Source: Daejeonella oryzae DSM 19973 | GTDB lineage: Bacteria > Bacteroidota > Bacteroidia > Sphingobacteriales > Sphingobacteriaceae | Assembly (NCBI RefSeq): GCF_000422945.1 | Contig: NZ_KE383964.1 | Coordinates: 535,650-599,649 of the forward strand | Reading direction: 5' to 3' | Length of the DNA stretch: 64,000 nt | Shown here: one piece after another, positions 1 to 9,070 of the stretch | How positions within the stretch are numbered: position 1 is the stretch's first letter | How the letters are laid out: each line of letters starts with the position of its first letter | Program-made: the position numbers and the translations under genes | Notes under the pieces: generated by a model | Told to the model about the DNA's origin: nothing | Database searches by the model: none | Seen by the model: the letters and a program-made list of their open reading frames with translations, nothing else

Positions 1-2
1 TT

Positions 3-860
<858 letters not shown>

Positions 861-916
861 GTTCTGAATTTATATCTTAAAAATGACTTTTATCATCACC
901 ACGTTCCAGAAATAAG

Positions 917-1501
917 ATGAAATCAATTTGTGTTTTTTGCGGAGCTAATTTTAATGGAGATCCGGTTTTATTAAGTGCTGTGAACAAACTGGCGGATGTC
1001 CTGGTTGCGAACGATATCAAGCTAGTATTTGGCGGTGGCAAGGTAGGAGTGATGGGTCTTATGGCTGATGCAGTTTTACAGCGGGGCGGATATGCAATTG
1101 GTGTAATTCCACAGTTTTTGATGGATAAGGAAGTTGCCCATACAGGTTTAACCGAGCTGATTGTCACCGAAAATATGCATCAGCGCAAGCAAACTATGGC
1201 CGATCTTTCTGACGGAGTTATCACTCTGCCGGGAGGCTTTGGTACGCTGGAAGAATTTTTCGAAGTGCTCACCTGGCTACAGTTAGGCTTGCACCAAAAT
1301 CCAATCGGACTTTTAAATGTAGATGGTTTCTATGATCATCTGCTTTTACAAATGGATCTGATGGTTTCCCGAAAATTTTTAAAACCTGTTAACCGAAGCC
1401 TGGTTTTGGCTGATCATGATCCTGAAACACTTGTTAATCTGATGTCTTCCTTTAAAGCTGATCCGGATGAGGTTTGGTTCAGAGACCGCAATTTAACCTG
1501 A
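917..1501 (+). CDS. LOG-family (TIGR00730) Rossmann-fold nucleotide hydrolase
   Basis: A 194-residue member of the Lonely Guy family, known as cytokinin-nucleotide or nucleoside 5'-monophosphate phosphoribohydrolases. The family signature PGGFGTLEEF is at residues 105-114. The glycine-rich GGGKVGVMG at 39-47 forms the nucleotide-binding loop, and the N-terminus MKSICVFCGA matches short LOG proteins. It follows guaB by 56 bp on the same strand, so co-transcription is possible. The physiological substrate cannot be told from sequence; in bacteria without cytokinin signalling a nucleotide salvage or housekeeping role is inferred. A second, longer LOG paralogue lies at 11878-12585 on the other strand. 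Confidence 0.9.
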   Translation: MKSICVFCGANFNGDPVLLSAVNKLADVLVANDIKLVFGGGKVGVMGLMADAVLQRGGYAIGVIPQFLMDKEVAHTGLTELIVTENMHQRKQTMADLSDGVITLPGGFGTLEEFFEVLTWLQLGLHQNPIGLLNVDGFYDHLLLQMDLMVSRKFLKPVNRSLVLADHDPETLVNLMSSFKADPDEVWFRDRNLT

Positions 1502-1660
1502 TTTAAAATTAGCTCCGGAAATCAGCCTCATTAATATTTACAATTATATTTTATTTAACTGATACTGAGGTCCTCAAATGGAATGATTTTTGTAGATATT
1601 TTTATAGTAATTTTTTTTCAAATCTTTTCAATTTTTCTTCAACTTTTTTCTTAATTAATC

Positions 1661-1689
1661 GTTGTGCAGTTAATATTCTGTTAACTTTG
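1661..1689 (+). promoter_or_regulatory. Bacteroidota-type promoter for the primary sigma factor
   Basis: The element TAACTTTG at 1682-1689 matches the TAnnTTTG -7 consensus of Bacteroidota exactly. Seventeen bases upstream is GTTG at 1661-1664, a partial match to the TTTG -33 element. Transcription would begin about 25 nt before the sigma-factor ATG. Seen by eye; not tested. Confidence 0.55.
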
Positions 1690-1720
1690 CAGACTTTTAG
1701 AAAGGGTTTTAAATTCATAA

Positions 1721-2581
1721 ATGAGACAACTCAAAATAACTCAATCCATTACTAACCGTGAATCTCAGTCATTAGACAAGTATTTGCACGAGATTGGTAA
1801 AGTAGATTTAATTACAGCCGAGGAAGAAGTAATTCTTGCTCAAAAGATTCGCGAAGGTGACCAGGCAGCCTTAGAACGTTTAACCAAAACAAACCTGCGT
1901 TTCGTAGTTTCTGTTGCTAAACAATATCAGAACCAGGGTTTAACTCTCGGAGATTTGATTAATGAAGGAAATCTTGGATTAATTAAAGCTGCCAAACGCT
2001 TTGATGAAACCAAAGGTTTTAAATTCATTTCATACGCTGTATGGTGGATCCGTCAGTCTATTTTACAGGCTATTGCAGAACAATCCCGTATTGTGCGTTT
2101 GCCTTTAAACCAGGTTGGATCCTTAAGTAAGATCAGTAAAGCATTCTCCAGATTGGAGCAGGAATACGAACGTGAGCCATCTCCGGAAGAACTGGCAGAT
2201 ACTTTAGAAACAACTGTTGATAAAATTACAGATACCTTAAGTAATTCAGGTCGCCACGTTTCTATGGATGCACCATTTGTTCAGGGTGAAGAAAATACAT
2301 TGCTGGATGTACTTGAAAATCACGATCCGAATACAGACAGTAACCTGATTGATGAATCATTATCTGAAGAAATCAGACGTTCATTAGCTACGCTTACAGA
2401 ACGCGAACGTGAAATTATCGTTTTATTTTTCGGTTTAAGTACCAATCATCCTCTTTCTCTGGAAGAAATTGGTGAGAAATTTAATCTGACCCGCGAACGT
2501 GTTCGTCAGATAAAAGACAAAGCCCTTCAGCGCCTCCGTCATACGTCAAGGAGCAAAATTTTAAAATCTTATTTGGGATAA
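1721..2581 (+). CDS. rpoD: RNA polymerase primary sigma factor (sigma-70, RpoD/SigA type)
   Basis: A 286-residue sigma-70 factor of the short form used as housekeeping sigma by Bacteroidota; it lacks the long N-terminal region 1.1 of proteobacterial RpoD. Region 1.2 ([16 protein letters not shown]) starts near residue 17. Region 2 follows with [26 protein letters not shown] and [10 protein letters not shown] (core binding and -10 recognition). Region 3 is [10 protein letters not shown]. Region 4 ends with [10 protein letters not shown] and LTRERVRQI, the helix-turn-helix for the -33 element. It is monocistronic, with its own promoter and a downstream terminator. This protein would recognise the TTTG/TAnnTTTG promoters seen across the window. 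Confidence 0.95.
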   Translation: MRQLKITQSITNRESQSLDKYLHEIGKVDLITAEEEVILAQKIREGDQAALERLTKTNLRFVVSVAKQYQNQGLTLGDLINEGNLGLIKAAKRFDETKGFKFISYAVWWIRQSILQAIAEQSRIVRLPLNQVGSLSKISKAFSRLEQEYEREPSPEELADTLETTVDKITDTLSNSGRHVSMDAPFVQGEENTLLDVLENHDPNTDSNLIDESLSEEIRRSLATLTEREREIIVLFFGLSTNHPLSLEEIGEKFNLTRERVRQIKDKALQRLRHTSRSKILKSYLG

Positions 2582-2603
2582 CATCCTTCAAACAAAATAT
2601 ATG

Positions 2604-2634
2604 AAAAAGATTGGGCTATCACCCGATCTTTTTT
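2604..2634 (+). terminator. Intrinsic terminator after the sigma factor gene
   Basis: Arms AAAAAGATTGGG (2604-2615) and CCCGATCTTTTT (2622-2633) pair with one G-T wobble around a 6-nt loop and run into a T tract. Confidence 0.85.
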
Positions 2635-2662
2635 ATTTTTGGGCTAAATCAAAATCACTAGC

Positions 2663-4108
2663 ATGTTAAATAAATACGAAAGCGAATTTAGCAATTGGAT
2701 CGATAAGGAAAAAAAGGCAATAGAACTCATTGGTATAGTAGGCAAACTTTGGTTTGACAGATCCATTGAGCTCGTTCTGTTTCGTAAACCTCTGTTTGAT
2801 ATTGGCAGCAGCGAAGTTCTGGCGCATCATCAATATGCCCGAAAAATCATTAATAAAGACATTTCCATTTATGAAACCCTGGATCTGGCCAGAGCGATTT
2901 CTAAATCCGGACTGGCTCCCTCACGAATAGATATTGGCAGACTTGCTTCAGAATGGATCGATGAGGAAGGAAAATACTCTTCAACTGAAGATTTTGTTAT
3001 CAAAAAGCTGGGGCATCATATCGGTAAAGATAAAATTACCATGAAACCTACCGATGTGGTTTTATACGGTTTTGGCCGTATTGGACGCATCGCAGCCCGC
3101 GAATTAGTGACGCAGGCCGGTAAAGGTGAGCAGCTACGCTTAAGGGCTATTGTTACCCGCAGTTACAGTGATGAGGATCTGATAAAAAGAGCCGATCTTC
3201 TGCGTAACGATTCCGTTCATGGTCCGTTTTCGGGAACTATTACCGAAGATTTTGAACATAAAGCATTAATCATAAATGGCCAGGTTATCTACATGATCGC
3301 GGCCAAAAATCCTGATGAAGTTGATTATAGCGAATATGGAATTAACGATGCCTTAATCATTGATAATACAGGTGTTTTCCGTGACCGGGAAGGACTGGCT
3401 AAACACCTGCTTTCCAAAGGAATCGGGAAAGTTTTGCTGACTGCTCCGGGAAAGGGAGATGTACCGAATATTGTTTTTGGGATCAATCAAAGCGAGTTTA
3501 ACGAAAATGAAACTGTTTTCTCGGCTGCTTCATGTACTACCAACGCAATCGTTCCGGTATTGAAAATAGTTCAGGATACTTTCGGGATTGAAAAAGGTCA
3601 TATTGAAACAGTACATTCCTACACAAATGATCAGAACTTACTGGATAACTATCATCAGAAATATCGCCGTGGCAGGTCTGCAGCTTTAAATATGGTAATT
3701 ACAGAAACCGGTGCAGATAAAGCTGTTTCAAAAGTTTTGCCTCCTTTGGAAGGAAAACTGACCGGTAATGCCGTTCGGGTTCCAACTCCGGATGTTTCTC
3801 TTGCTATTTTAAACCTTACATTAAACAAAAAAACCAGCAAAGGAGAAATCGAAGCTGTATTGAAAAAAGCTTCTCTCTTTGGCGGATTAGTTGAACAAAT
3901 AGAATATTCTATTTCCAATGAACTTGTTTCCAGCGATGTAATTGGTAATAGTCATGCAAGTATTATTGACGGGCCGGCAACTATCCTTTCTAAAGATGGA
4001 AAAACTGCGGTATTATATGTTTGGTATGATAACGAATACGGGTACACAAGACAAGTTGTTCGCCTGGCCAAATCATTGGCAGGAGTTATCCGCCTGACGT
4101 ATTATTAA
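2663..4108 (+). CDS. gap: Glyceraldehyde-3-phosphate dehydrogenase, long Bacteroidota form
   Basis: Oxidises glyceraldehyde 3-phosphate to 1,3-bisphosphoglycerate with NAD(P)+ (glycolysis, or gluconeogenesis in reverse). The GAPDH core begins near residue 130. The Rossmann motif YGFGRIG is at 135-141, and the catalytic cysteine is C291 in SAASCTTN. HSYTNDQ follows, and the C-terminal WYDNEYGY is typical of the catalytic domain. The first ~130 residues are an additional helical domain found in a ~480-residue GAPDH class common in Bacteroidota; canonical GAPDH is ~335 residues. Its function is unknown to me. Terminators flank the gene, so it is probably monocistronic. Confidence 0.93.
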   Translation: MLNKYESEFSNWIDKEKKAIELIGIVGKLWFDRSIELVLFRKPLFDIGSSEVLAHHQYARKIINKDISIYETLDLARAISKSGLAPSRIDIGRLASEWIDEEGKYSSTEDFVIKKLGHHIGKDKITMKPTDVVLYGFGRIGRIAARELVTQAGKGEQLRLRAIVTRSYSDEDLIKRADLLRNDSVHGPFSGTITEDFEHKALIINGQVIYMIAAKNPDEVDYSEYGINDALIIDNTGVFRDREGLAKHLLSKGIGKVLLTAPGKGDVPNIVFGINQSEFNENETVFSAASCTTNAIVPVLKIVQDTFGIEKGHIETVHSYTNDQNLLDNYHQKYRRGRSAALNMVITETGADKAVSKVLPPLEGKLTGNAVRVPTPDVSLAILNLTLNKKTSKGEIEAVLKKASLFGGLVEQIEYSISNELVSSDVIGNSHASIIDGPATILSKDGKTAVLYVWYDNEYGYTRQVVRLAKSLAGVIRLTYY

Positions 4109-4128
4109 TAATTATTATTCATATTTGA

Positions 4129-4164
4129 AAAAGAGCAGGGTTTGAAATATATCTCTGCTCTTTT
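4129..4164 (+). terminator. Intrinsic terminator after gap
   Basis: A perfect 10-bp stem, AAAAGAGCAG (4129-4138) with CTGCTCTTTT (4155-4164), with a 16-nt loop and T-rich 3' side. Confidence 0.8.
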
Positions 4165-4229
4165 CAGTTTCTGCTTATTTCTTTTTACTGCGTGATATTT
4201 TTGTATTTTTCGATAATCAATTTAATCCT

Positions 4230-5750
4230 ATGAAAAGACTCATTTGTGTCAGCCTGATTTTCTTATCAGGATCAGCTTCAATAAAAGCTCAATCTCCATC
4301 CTTTATTAAAGATAGTCTGGATTCTTATATACAAAAGGGAATTGCTCAATGGGATATCCCTGGTCTGGCTATTGCGATAGTAAAAGACGGCAAGACCATT
4401 GTATCTAAAGGTTACGGGGTTCGTGATCTGAAGACAAAAGATCCGGTAGATGAAAATACCTTGTTTATGATTGCCAGCAACAGTAAACTATTTACGGGTA
4501 CCGCACTGGCTCAGCTGGATTATAATAAGAAATTGTCACTGGATGATAAAGTGACCAGGTATCTGCCGGGATTTCAATTATACGATAAAACATCTACAGA
4601 ACTGGCGACTATAAAAGATGTATTAAGTCACCGCATCGGTACCAAAACTTTCCAGGGAGATTTTACTTTCTGGAACGGTACCTTAAGCCGCCAGCAGATT
4701 GTAGAAAAAATGAAGCTGTTAAAACCCAGCGGACAGTTCAGACAGGATTTTGGTTATTGCAACAGCTGCTTTTTAACTGCCGGCGAAGTGATTCCGGTTG
4801 TAACCGGAAAACGTTGGGAAGAATACGTACAGGACAGTATTCTAAAACCTCTTGGAATGTCGAATACCTATATGCTTACCGAAGGAATGGCTTCCCGCAA
4901 CAATGTATCCAGACCTTATACTAATCAGTTTACCGGAAAGATCACCGAATTGCCCTACGATCAGGTAGATAATTTAGGTCCGGCCGGAAGTATGGTGAGC
5001 AACGTAAAAGATGTTTCAAAATGGCTGCTCACCCAGCTCGACAGCGGACGTTTTGAAGGAAAACGTGTTTTGCCCTGGCCCGTGATCCGTAAAACCCGCG
5101 ACATCAACCTGGCTATGTCAAGCCGTAAAAGCCCGGTAAATCCAAGCCATTTTACTGGTTACGGTCTGGGTGTTTTTATGACGGATTTTGCAGGAAAACA
5201 GGTTTTCTGGCACACCGGAGGCGCATTTGGATTTGTTACCAATACCTGTTTTGTGCCCGAACTTAATCTGGGTATTACCATTCTGACGAATAATGACAAT
5301 CAGAATTTTTTCGAACTTTTACGCTATCAGATCCTGGATGCTTATTTAGATCAGCCGTATGTAAACCGGAGCGAGAAAGCTTTGCCGGCACAGTTGAAAG
5401 GAATTGCTGAAGCAAAAAAGGAAGTAGCTGATTTAGAAAATAGAATTGGAAAAGGAAAACCCGAGCTTCCGCTTGCAGCTTATGCAGGGAACTATAAAAA
5501 TGAAATTTATGGTCCAATAACTATTAAAGAAGTAAAAAATAAATCTTTGGAAATTACATTTCTGAATCATAAAAGTTTAAAAGCCACGCTTCAGTACATG
5601 GACAAAAACGAATGGTTAATGCGCTATAATAATATTGCATATGGCGTATTCGCAACTAAATTTCAAATCGAAGGCAAATCTGTAAAATCAATAACTATAA
5701 AAGCGAATGATTTTATTGAATACGATCCGTATATTTTTGTGAAGGATTAG
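4230..5750 (+). CDS. Secreted serine hydrolase, class C beta-lactamase / PBP-like family (S12)
   Basis: A 506-residue exported enzyme. An N-terminal signal peptide (MKRLICVSLIFLSGSASIKA, cleavage near Ala20) precedes a beta-lactamase-like domain with SNSK at 83-86 (SxxK nucleophile), YCN at 176-178 (YxN) and HTGGAFGF as the KTG-equivalent. Residues after ~390 form a separate C-terminal domain of the DUF3471 kind. Family members include D-aminopeptidases, esterases and PBP-like proteins, and the substrate cannot be assigned. The SHRIG segment at 133-137 is the usual SHxxG loop. The gene ends 7 bp before a small membrane protein gene, so the two may share a transcript. Confidence 0.88.
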   Translation: MKRLICVSLIFLSGSASIKAQSPSFIKDSLDSYIQKGIAQWDIPGLAIAIVKDGKTIVSKGYGVRDLKTKDPVDENTLFMIASNSKLFTGTALAQLDYNKKLSLDDKVTRYLPGFQLYDKTSTELATIKDVLSHRIGTKTFQGDFTFWNGTLSRQQIVEKMKLLKPSGQFRQDFGYCNSCFLTAGEVIPVVTGKRWEEYVQDSILKPLGMSNTYMLTEGMASRNNVSRPYTNQFTGKITELPYDQVDNLGPAGSMVSNVKDVSKWLLTQLDSGRFEGKRVLPWPVIRKTRDINLAMSSRKSPVNPSHFTGYGLGVFMTDFAGKQVFWHTGGAFGFVTNTCFVPELNLGITILTNNDNQNFFELLRYQILDAYLDQPYVNRSEKALPAQLKGIAEAKKEVADLENRIGKGKPELPLAAYAGNYKNEIYGPITIKEVKNKSLEITFLNHKSLKATLQYMDKNEWLMRYNNIAYGVFATKFQIEGKSVKSITIKANDFIEYDPYIFVKD

Positions 5751-5757
5751 TCAGTTA

Positions 5758-6042
5758 ATGGAAGTTTATAAAAAATTTGTTCGAATGCACATTGCAGGCT
5801 TTATTTTATGCAATCTTGTATTTGTTATTTTTTTATTTAGAAGTCCATATATTTTGCTGGTGTTGACAATTAAGCCAATAGGTTATGCCGCTCTTTATTT
5901 AATCACCCGCCCAAAATATTCTATTTATGATTATTATTTTAAGAATTTGGGAATTTCGCCACTTCGATTGTTCCTGATCGTTTGCTTAATGGATTTCATC
6001 CTTTTTTCTGTACTGGTCGCCCCCTTAAAGTTTTTGTTTTAA
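5758..6042 (+). CDS. Small membrane protein, putative partner of the downstream ABC ATPase
   Basis: I do not recognise a family. The 94 residues contain hydrophobic segments at about 10-30, 31-50 and 70-90, so two or three membrane helices are likely. A short loop RPKYSIYDYYFKNLG lies between. The stop codon overlaps the ATG of the ABC ATPase by one base (TAATG), indicating translational coupling, so the protein is inferred to work with that ATPase. It is far smaller than a normal ABC permease (5-6 helices). The sequence is AT-rich with many AAT/ATT/TTT codons compared with the flanking enzymes, which may mean later acquisition. Confidence 0.7.
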   Translation: MEVYKKFVRMHIAGFILCNLVFVIFLFRSPYILLVLTIKPIGYAALYLITRPKYSIYDYYFKNLGISPLRLFLIVCLMDFILFSVLVAPLKFLF

Positions 6043-6686
6043 TGCTTGAAATTGATAGCGTTTTTTTAAGTTTTCGAGGTCGCCAAATTTTGTCTGGTTG
6101 TTATCTTCAAGTTAGACCCGGAGAAATTTTAGGTATGCTCGGGCGGAACGGCTCCGGCAAATCAAGCTTGTTGAAAATAATATTTGGTTCTCTTAAAGCA
6201 AATTTCAAACATTTGTGTATTGATAATAGCATTGTTCAAAAAGGTTATTTAACCAGAAGAATAGCTTATCTGCCACAGCAATCTTTTATAATTCCATTCT
6301 TAAAAATAAGAGAAGTTGTAAATGCTTTATCTCCAATTATTCAAAAAAGAATTTTGGATGAAGGATTAATAATTGATGATTTAAATAAGAGAATAGGTGA
6401 CGCCTCTAAAGGGCAAAAGCGCCTTTTAGAGTGTTTATGGATACTTAGTCAGCCAGCCGATTATATTTTACTTGATGAGCCTTTTTCAGCCATATCTCCA
6501 ATTCATGTTGAATTTCTTCAATGTGTAATTGCAGAAATTGGTAAAGACAAAGCGATAATACTTACTGATCATATTTATAGACCCCTATTAACAGTTAGTA
6601 ATAAAATAATTTTGCTGCATAATAATGCTGTTTATGACATACATAATGAAGATGATTTAATTACTTATAATTATATTCCAGGGTAA
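6042..6686 (+). CDS. ABC transporter ATP-binding protein with degenerate signature motif
   Basis: A 214-residue ABC ATPase starting MLEIDSVFLSF; a longer frame upstream overlaps the preceding gene and is not used. Walker A is GRNGSGKSS, the Q-loop is LPQQS, Walker B is YILLDEP, and the switch histidine is in ILTDHIY. The LSGGQ signature is altered to ASKGQKRL, which departs from most transport ATPases. No standard permease is adjacent, only the 94-residue membrane protein translationally coupled to it. What the complex moves is unknown. Alternatively it may act with a permease encoded elsewhere. Confidence 0.82.
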   Translation: MLEIDSVFLSFRGRQILSGCYLQVRPGEILGMLGRNGSGKSSLLKIIFGSLKANFKHLCIDNSIVQKGYLTRRIAYLPQQSFIIPFLKIREVVNALSPIIQKRILDEGLIIDDLNKRIGDASKGQKRLLECLWILSQPADYILLDEPFSAISPIHVEFLQCVIAEIGKDKAIILTDHIYRPLLTVSNKIILLHNNAVYDIHNEDDLITYNYIPG

Positions 6687-6728
6687 AATATCCCTTAAAT
6701 ATTTACAAATTTCAAATAGCAATTACCT

Positions 6729-7517
6729 ATGCAAACCTTTCCCATTTACCAGGTTGACGCTTTTACAGATCAGCTCTTCGGCGGAAATCCGGCTGCAATT
6801 TGTCCTTTAAAGAACTGGCTGCCTGCGCCCGAAATGCAAAAAATTGCAGCAGAGAATAATCTGGCTGAAACCGCTTTCTTTATTCAGCAGGGAAAGGGTT
6901 TCGAGTTGCGCTGGTTTACCCCCGAACTTGAAATTGATCTTTGCGGTCACGCAACACTTGCAAGCGCACATATCATTTTTACAGAATTGGGGTATACCGA
7001 TGATGTTATTCACTTTCACACTTTAAAAGCAGGTTCTCTGACAGTTAGCCGTGCAGATAATTTGTATACATTGAATTTCCCTTCGAGAGTTGCTGAGGTT
7101 TCCCAATCACCGGACGGATTGCTCGATGCGCTGGGAGGGAATAAACCTCTCGAAGTTTTACGCTCGCGGGATTACATGCTGGTTTACGCAAATGAAAAAG
7201 AAATCAGAGCCCTTAAACCTGATTTTAATGCTCTGGCAAAAATTGATGCTTTGGGAATTATAGTGACGGCACCGGGAGATCATTGCGATTTTGTATCCCG
7301 CTTTTTTGCTCCTGCAGCAGGAATCAATGAAGATCCGGTAACCGGCTCTGCACATTGCAACCTGATTCCTTACTGGGCCGGCAAGCTGGGAAAAAATAAA
7401 CTTCATGCTTTCCAGGTTTCCGGGAGGCTGGGGGAATTGTGGTGCGAGCTATCGGGAAACCGGGTACTAATGAGCGGCAAAGCGGTAACTTATTTAAAAG
7501 GCGAAATCTATATTTAG
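6729..7517 (+). CDS. PhzF-family isomerase/epimerase-like protein
   Basis: A 262-residue member of the PhzF fold (related to diaminopimelate epimerase). Conserved features are the N-terminal QVDAFTDQLFGGNPAA, the general acid/base glutamate E47 in NLAETAFF, DLCGHATLASAH at 70-81, and EDPVTGSAH near residue 205. There are no phenazine genes nearby, so the name refers to fold only; most such proteins have no known substrate. The gene stands alone on the plus strand between the ABC gene and the minus-strand accessory island, whose first gene ends 12 bp after its stop. Confidence 0.9.
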   Translation: MQTFPIYQVDAFTDQLFGGNPAAICPLKNWLPAPEMQKIAAENNLAETAFFIQQGKGFELRWFTPELEIDLCGHATLASAHIIFTELGYTDDVIHFHTLKAGSLTVSRADNLYTLNFPSRVAEVSQSPDGLLDALGGNKPLEVLRSRDYMLVYANEKEIRALKPDFNALAKIDALGIIVTAPGDHCDFVSRFFAPAAGINEDPVTGSAHCNLIPYWAGKLGKNKLHAFQVSGRLGELWCELSGNRVLMSGKAVTYLKGEIYI

Positions 7518-7528
7518 ATTTAAAAAAT

Positions 7529-7750
7529 TTATTTTTCTACCAGTTTTGTTTGTAGTTCCTCAATAATGGAGTTCTTATCTTTTACTTCCATTTGATAATA
7601 TTTAAGACTTGTGACCAGATAAATAAGAACAAGAATATTTCTGATATCCATAGTATTGAATTCAGTGGAATCAACAAACTTGCTTAAAACCCATAAAATT
7701 CCAAACAAAATAATTGAAGCGATAGAAATGATTTTTAGTGATTTTTTCAT
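7529..7750 (-). CDS. Small two-helix membrane protein, unknown
   Basis: A 73-residue protein of no family known to me. A hydrophobic segment covers residues 5-25, a second less certain one 38-54, and the C-terminal ~20 residues are charged and helical (MEVKDKNSIIEELQTKL), consistent with a short coiled coil. It is the last gene, in transcription order, of the minus-strand island. It is separated from the GRAM-domain gene by 74 bp holding a small hairpin. Confidence 0.55.
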   Translation of the reverse strand: MKKSLKIISIASIILFGILWVLSKFVDSTEFNTMDIRNILVLIYLVTSLKYYQMEVKDKNSIIEELQTKLVEK

Positions 7751-7800
7751 TGTTTATAAATTCTTATTGAGAGATTTCAAACTATAAATGTCAATGTTAA

Positions 7801-7820
7801 ACTGCTTTTACCTGCAGTTT
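7801..7820 (-). other. Short hairpin between two island genes
   Basis: AACTGC (7801-7806) and GCAGTT (7815-7820) form a perfect 6-bp stem with an 8-nt loop downstream of the GRAM-domain gene. There is no T tract on the minus strand, so it is a poor terminator. It may be the remnant of a shortened cassette boundary. Confidence 0.35.
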
Positions 7821-7824
7821 ATTT

Positions 7825-8172
7825 TTAAAGCATTGAATTTACCTTTTCAAACCATTTTTCCCTTGTATTTGCAGATAATACAAATTTATATTCATCATCA
7901 TTTTCAATAGTTACTCTTAATGAGGTGTCAAAGAAATCAAGAGTTCTTACTTTTTTTACTCCTTTAATTTTTTCAATTTCTATTACTTCATCATTTTTTT
8001 CAAAATTTATTTTATGTGGTTGAAAAATTAACCTGCTATTTGTTAGAGTTAATCTTCCGCCTACTGAAATTGGACCACGAAAGAGATTTGCGGCATCTTG
8101 AAGAATGATATTTTCATCATTTTCGAGTTTTTTTTCAATGTCATCGATAAAGAGATTTAATAATTTTAACAT
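7825..8172 (-). CDS. GRAM-domain protein
   Basis: A 115-residue cytoplasmic protein. Residues ~18-110 resemble the GRAM/PH-like fold: ENIILQDAANLFRG, then GGRLTLTNSRLIFQPHKIN (the typical strand pair of GRAM domains), then an acidic-basic segment and a C-terminal helix EKWFEKVNSML. GRAM domains are membrane- or lipid-associated modules in eukaryotes; the role of the short bacterial versions is not established. It follows the attC-like element at 8215-8349, with 42 nt between the element and its ATG. Confidence 0.65.
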   Translation of the reverse strand: MLKLLNLFIDDIEKKLENDENIILQDAANLFRGPISVGGRLTLTNSRLIFQPHKINFEKNDEVIEIEKIKGVKKVRTLDFFDTSLRVTIENDDEYKFVLSANTREKWFEKVNSML

Positions 8173-8214
8173 AATATTTTATATTCTATTTTTTGCATGT
8201 TCTGAAATTCCAGG

Positions 8215-8349
8215 TAACGTTTGGGTATTTCTGTTGTCGGGACTTTTTATTACAAGTCTTAGTAGATATAACAAAAAAGAATAATTAGAGAAAATCTTTA
8301 TGTTGTAAACTTCAAACCCGCTAACAGAAATAAGGTATTGTGCGACGTT
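8215..8349 (-). repeat. attC-like imperfect inverted repeat 1 (cassette boundary)
   Basis: TATTTCTGTTGTCGGG (8226-8241) pairs with CCCGCTAACAGAAATA (8317-8332) at 14 of 16 positions. Outer arms AACGT (8216-8220) and ACGTT (8345-8349) also pair. The central loop is 75 nt and the whole element 135 nt. It lies between a lipoprotein gene, whose stop codon is 4 nt away, and the ATG of the GRAM gene. Size, imperfect pairing with bulges, and position directly after a stop codon resemble integron attC sites. The outer 7-mers do not match the classical core consensus well. Confidence 0.6.
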
Positions 8350-8353
8350 TTTT

Positions 8354-8911
8354 TTATTTTTCCTTAAGGAACTTTTCTACTTCAGAATAATAATCAGATC
8401 CATAGTATTTCAAAAATTCTCCATTTGGTTTTAATATAAAGAATGCTCTACAATTTTCTTGCAATGTGAAAATATTTTCAGCGAAAAAACCTGAATCTAA
8501 AATGAAGTTTTTTCTATTTTCAACTCTTTCTTTATTCAACACATTTTCAGAATAAACAAAAAAGTCAATTGCATTATTTTCCTTTGACATCCTTGAAGAA
8601 ATACGAATGCTATTGTCAATCACAGTCATTGCATCCTTTTTAGTAATACCATACTCGAAACAATTTGAACCAAATTGATAAAAGTTTACTAGAATAGACT
8701 TGTTACTTGGAATTTCTGTTTTTAATTCGTCGATAATCAATTCACGAATTTTTTTGTATTCGTCAAGATTCAGTTTTCCTACAGATTTTTTTCTACTTGC
8801 AATATATTCCTTATTAATTTTAGTATTAATTTTTCCCATTTTATTCTTTTGAGCAGAACAAGAAAAAAAAAGTAGAGAAAAAATGAGAAGATGAAATTTA
8901 TTGATATTCAT
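8354..8911 (-). CDS. Lipoprotein of unknown function (island gene)
   Basis: A 185-residue protein with a lipoprotein signal peptide: hydrophobic residues 7-16, lipobox-like LLFFSC with Cys18. The remainder is charged and Lys/Asn/Glu-rich, with no family I recognise. The segment ILDSGFFAENIFTLQENCRAFFILKPNGEFLKYYGSDYY resembles, loosely, the end of a thioredoxin-like fold. It lies between two attC-like elements (8215-8349 and 8940-9070), so it would be a single-gene cassette of about 725 bp. Codon use is more AT-rich than in the flanking core genes. Confidence 0.6.
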   Translation of the reverse strand: MNINKFHLLIFSLLFFSCSAQKNKMGKINTKINKEYIASRKKSVGKLNLDEYKKIRELIIDELKTEIPSNKSILVNFYQFGSNCFEYGITKKDAMTVIDNSIRISSRMSKENNAIDFFVYSENVLNKERVENRKNFILDSGFFAENIFTLQENCRAFFILKPNGEFLKYYGSDYYSEVEKFLKEK

Positions 8912-8939
8912 TTGTTGATGCGTTTTTTTATATAATGTC

Positions 8940-9070
8940 GTACAACGGTTCGGGCTTGCCGAAGATGGCGGATAGAAAACACTTCATTGTCGCCCGGCAC
9001 AAAACTTAGTTAAATGTAGAAATTTCAAGAATAACGTCACCCGCCATTTTTGAAATAGGCTTTGTTATAC
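8940..9070 (-). repeat. attC-like imperfect inverted repeat 2 (cassette boundary)
   Basis: Outer 7-mers GTACAAC (8940-8946) and GTTATAC (9064-9070) pair at 6 of 7 positions. Inner ATGGCGG (8965-8971) pairs perfectly with CCGCCAT (9041-9047). The arms between pair only partly, and the central loop is 69 nt. Read on the minus strand, the ends are GTATAAC and GTTGTAC, each matching 6 of 7 positions of the attC core consensus (RYYYAAC and GTTRRRY) with mutually complementary deviations. The TAA stop of the upstream acetyltransferase gene lies inside the outer 7-mer, as is common in integron cassettes. Confidence 0.65.

Noticed and set aside
877-1167. Minus-strand open frame opposite the first LOG gene
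   Set aside because: A shadow of the coding frame on the other strand; no family resemblance.
6729-7517. Phenazine biosynthesis cluster
   Set aside because: Only a PhzF-fold protein is present, with no other phz genes; the fold is common in bacteria that make no phenazines.
7801-7820. Hairpin AACTGC/GCAGTT as a strong intrinsic terminator
   Set aside because: The stem is only 6 bp and there is no T tract on the minus strand, so it is listed only as a hairpin.
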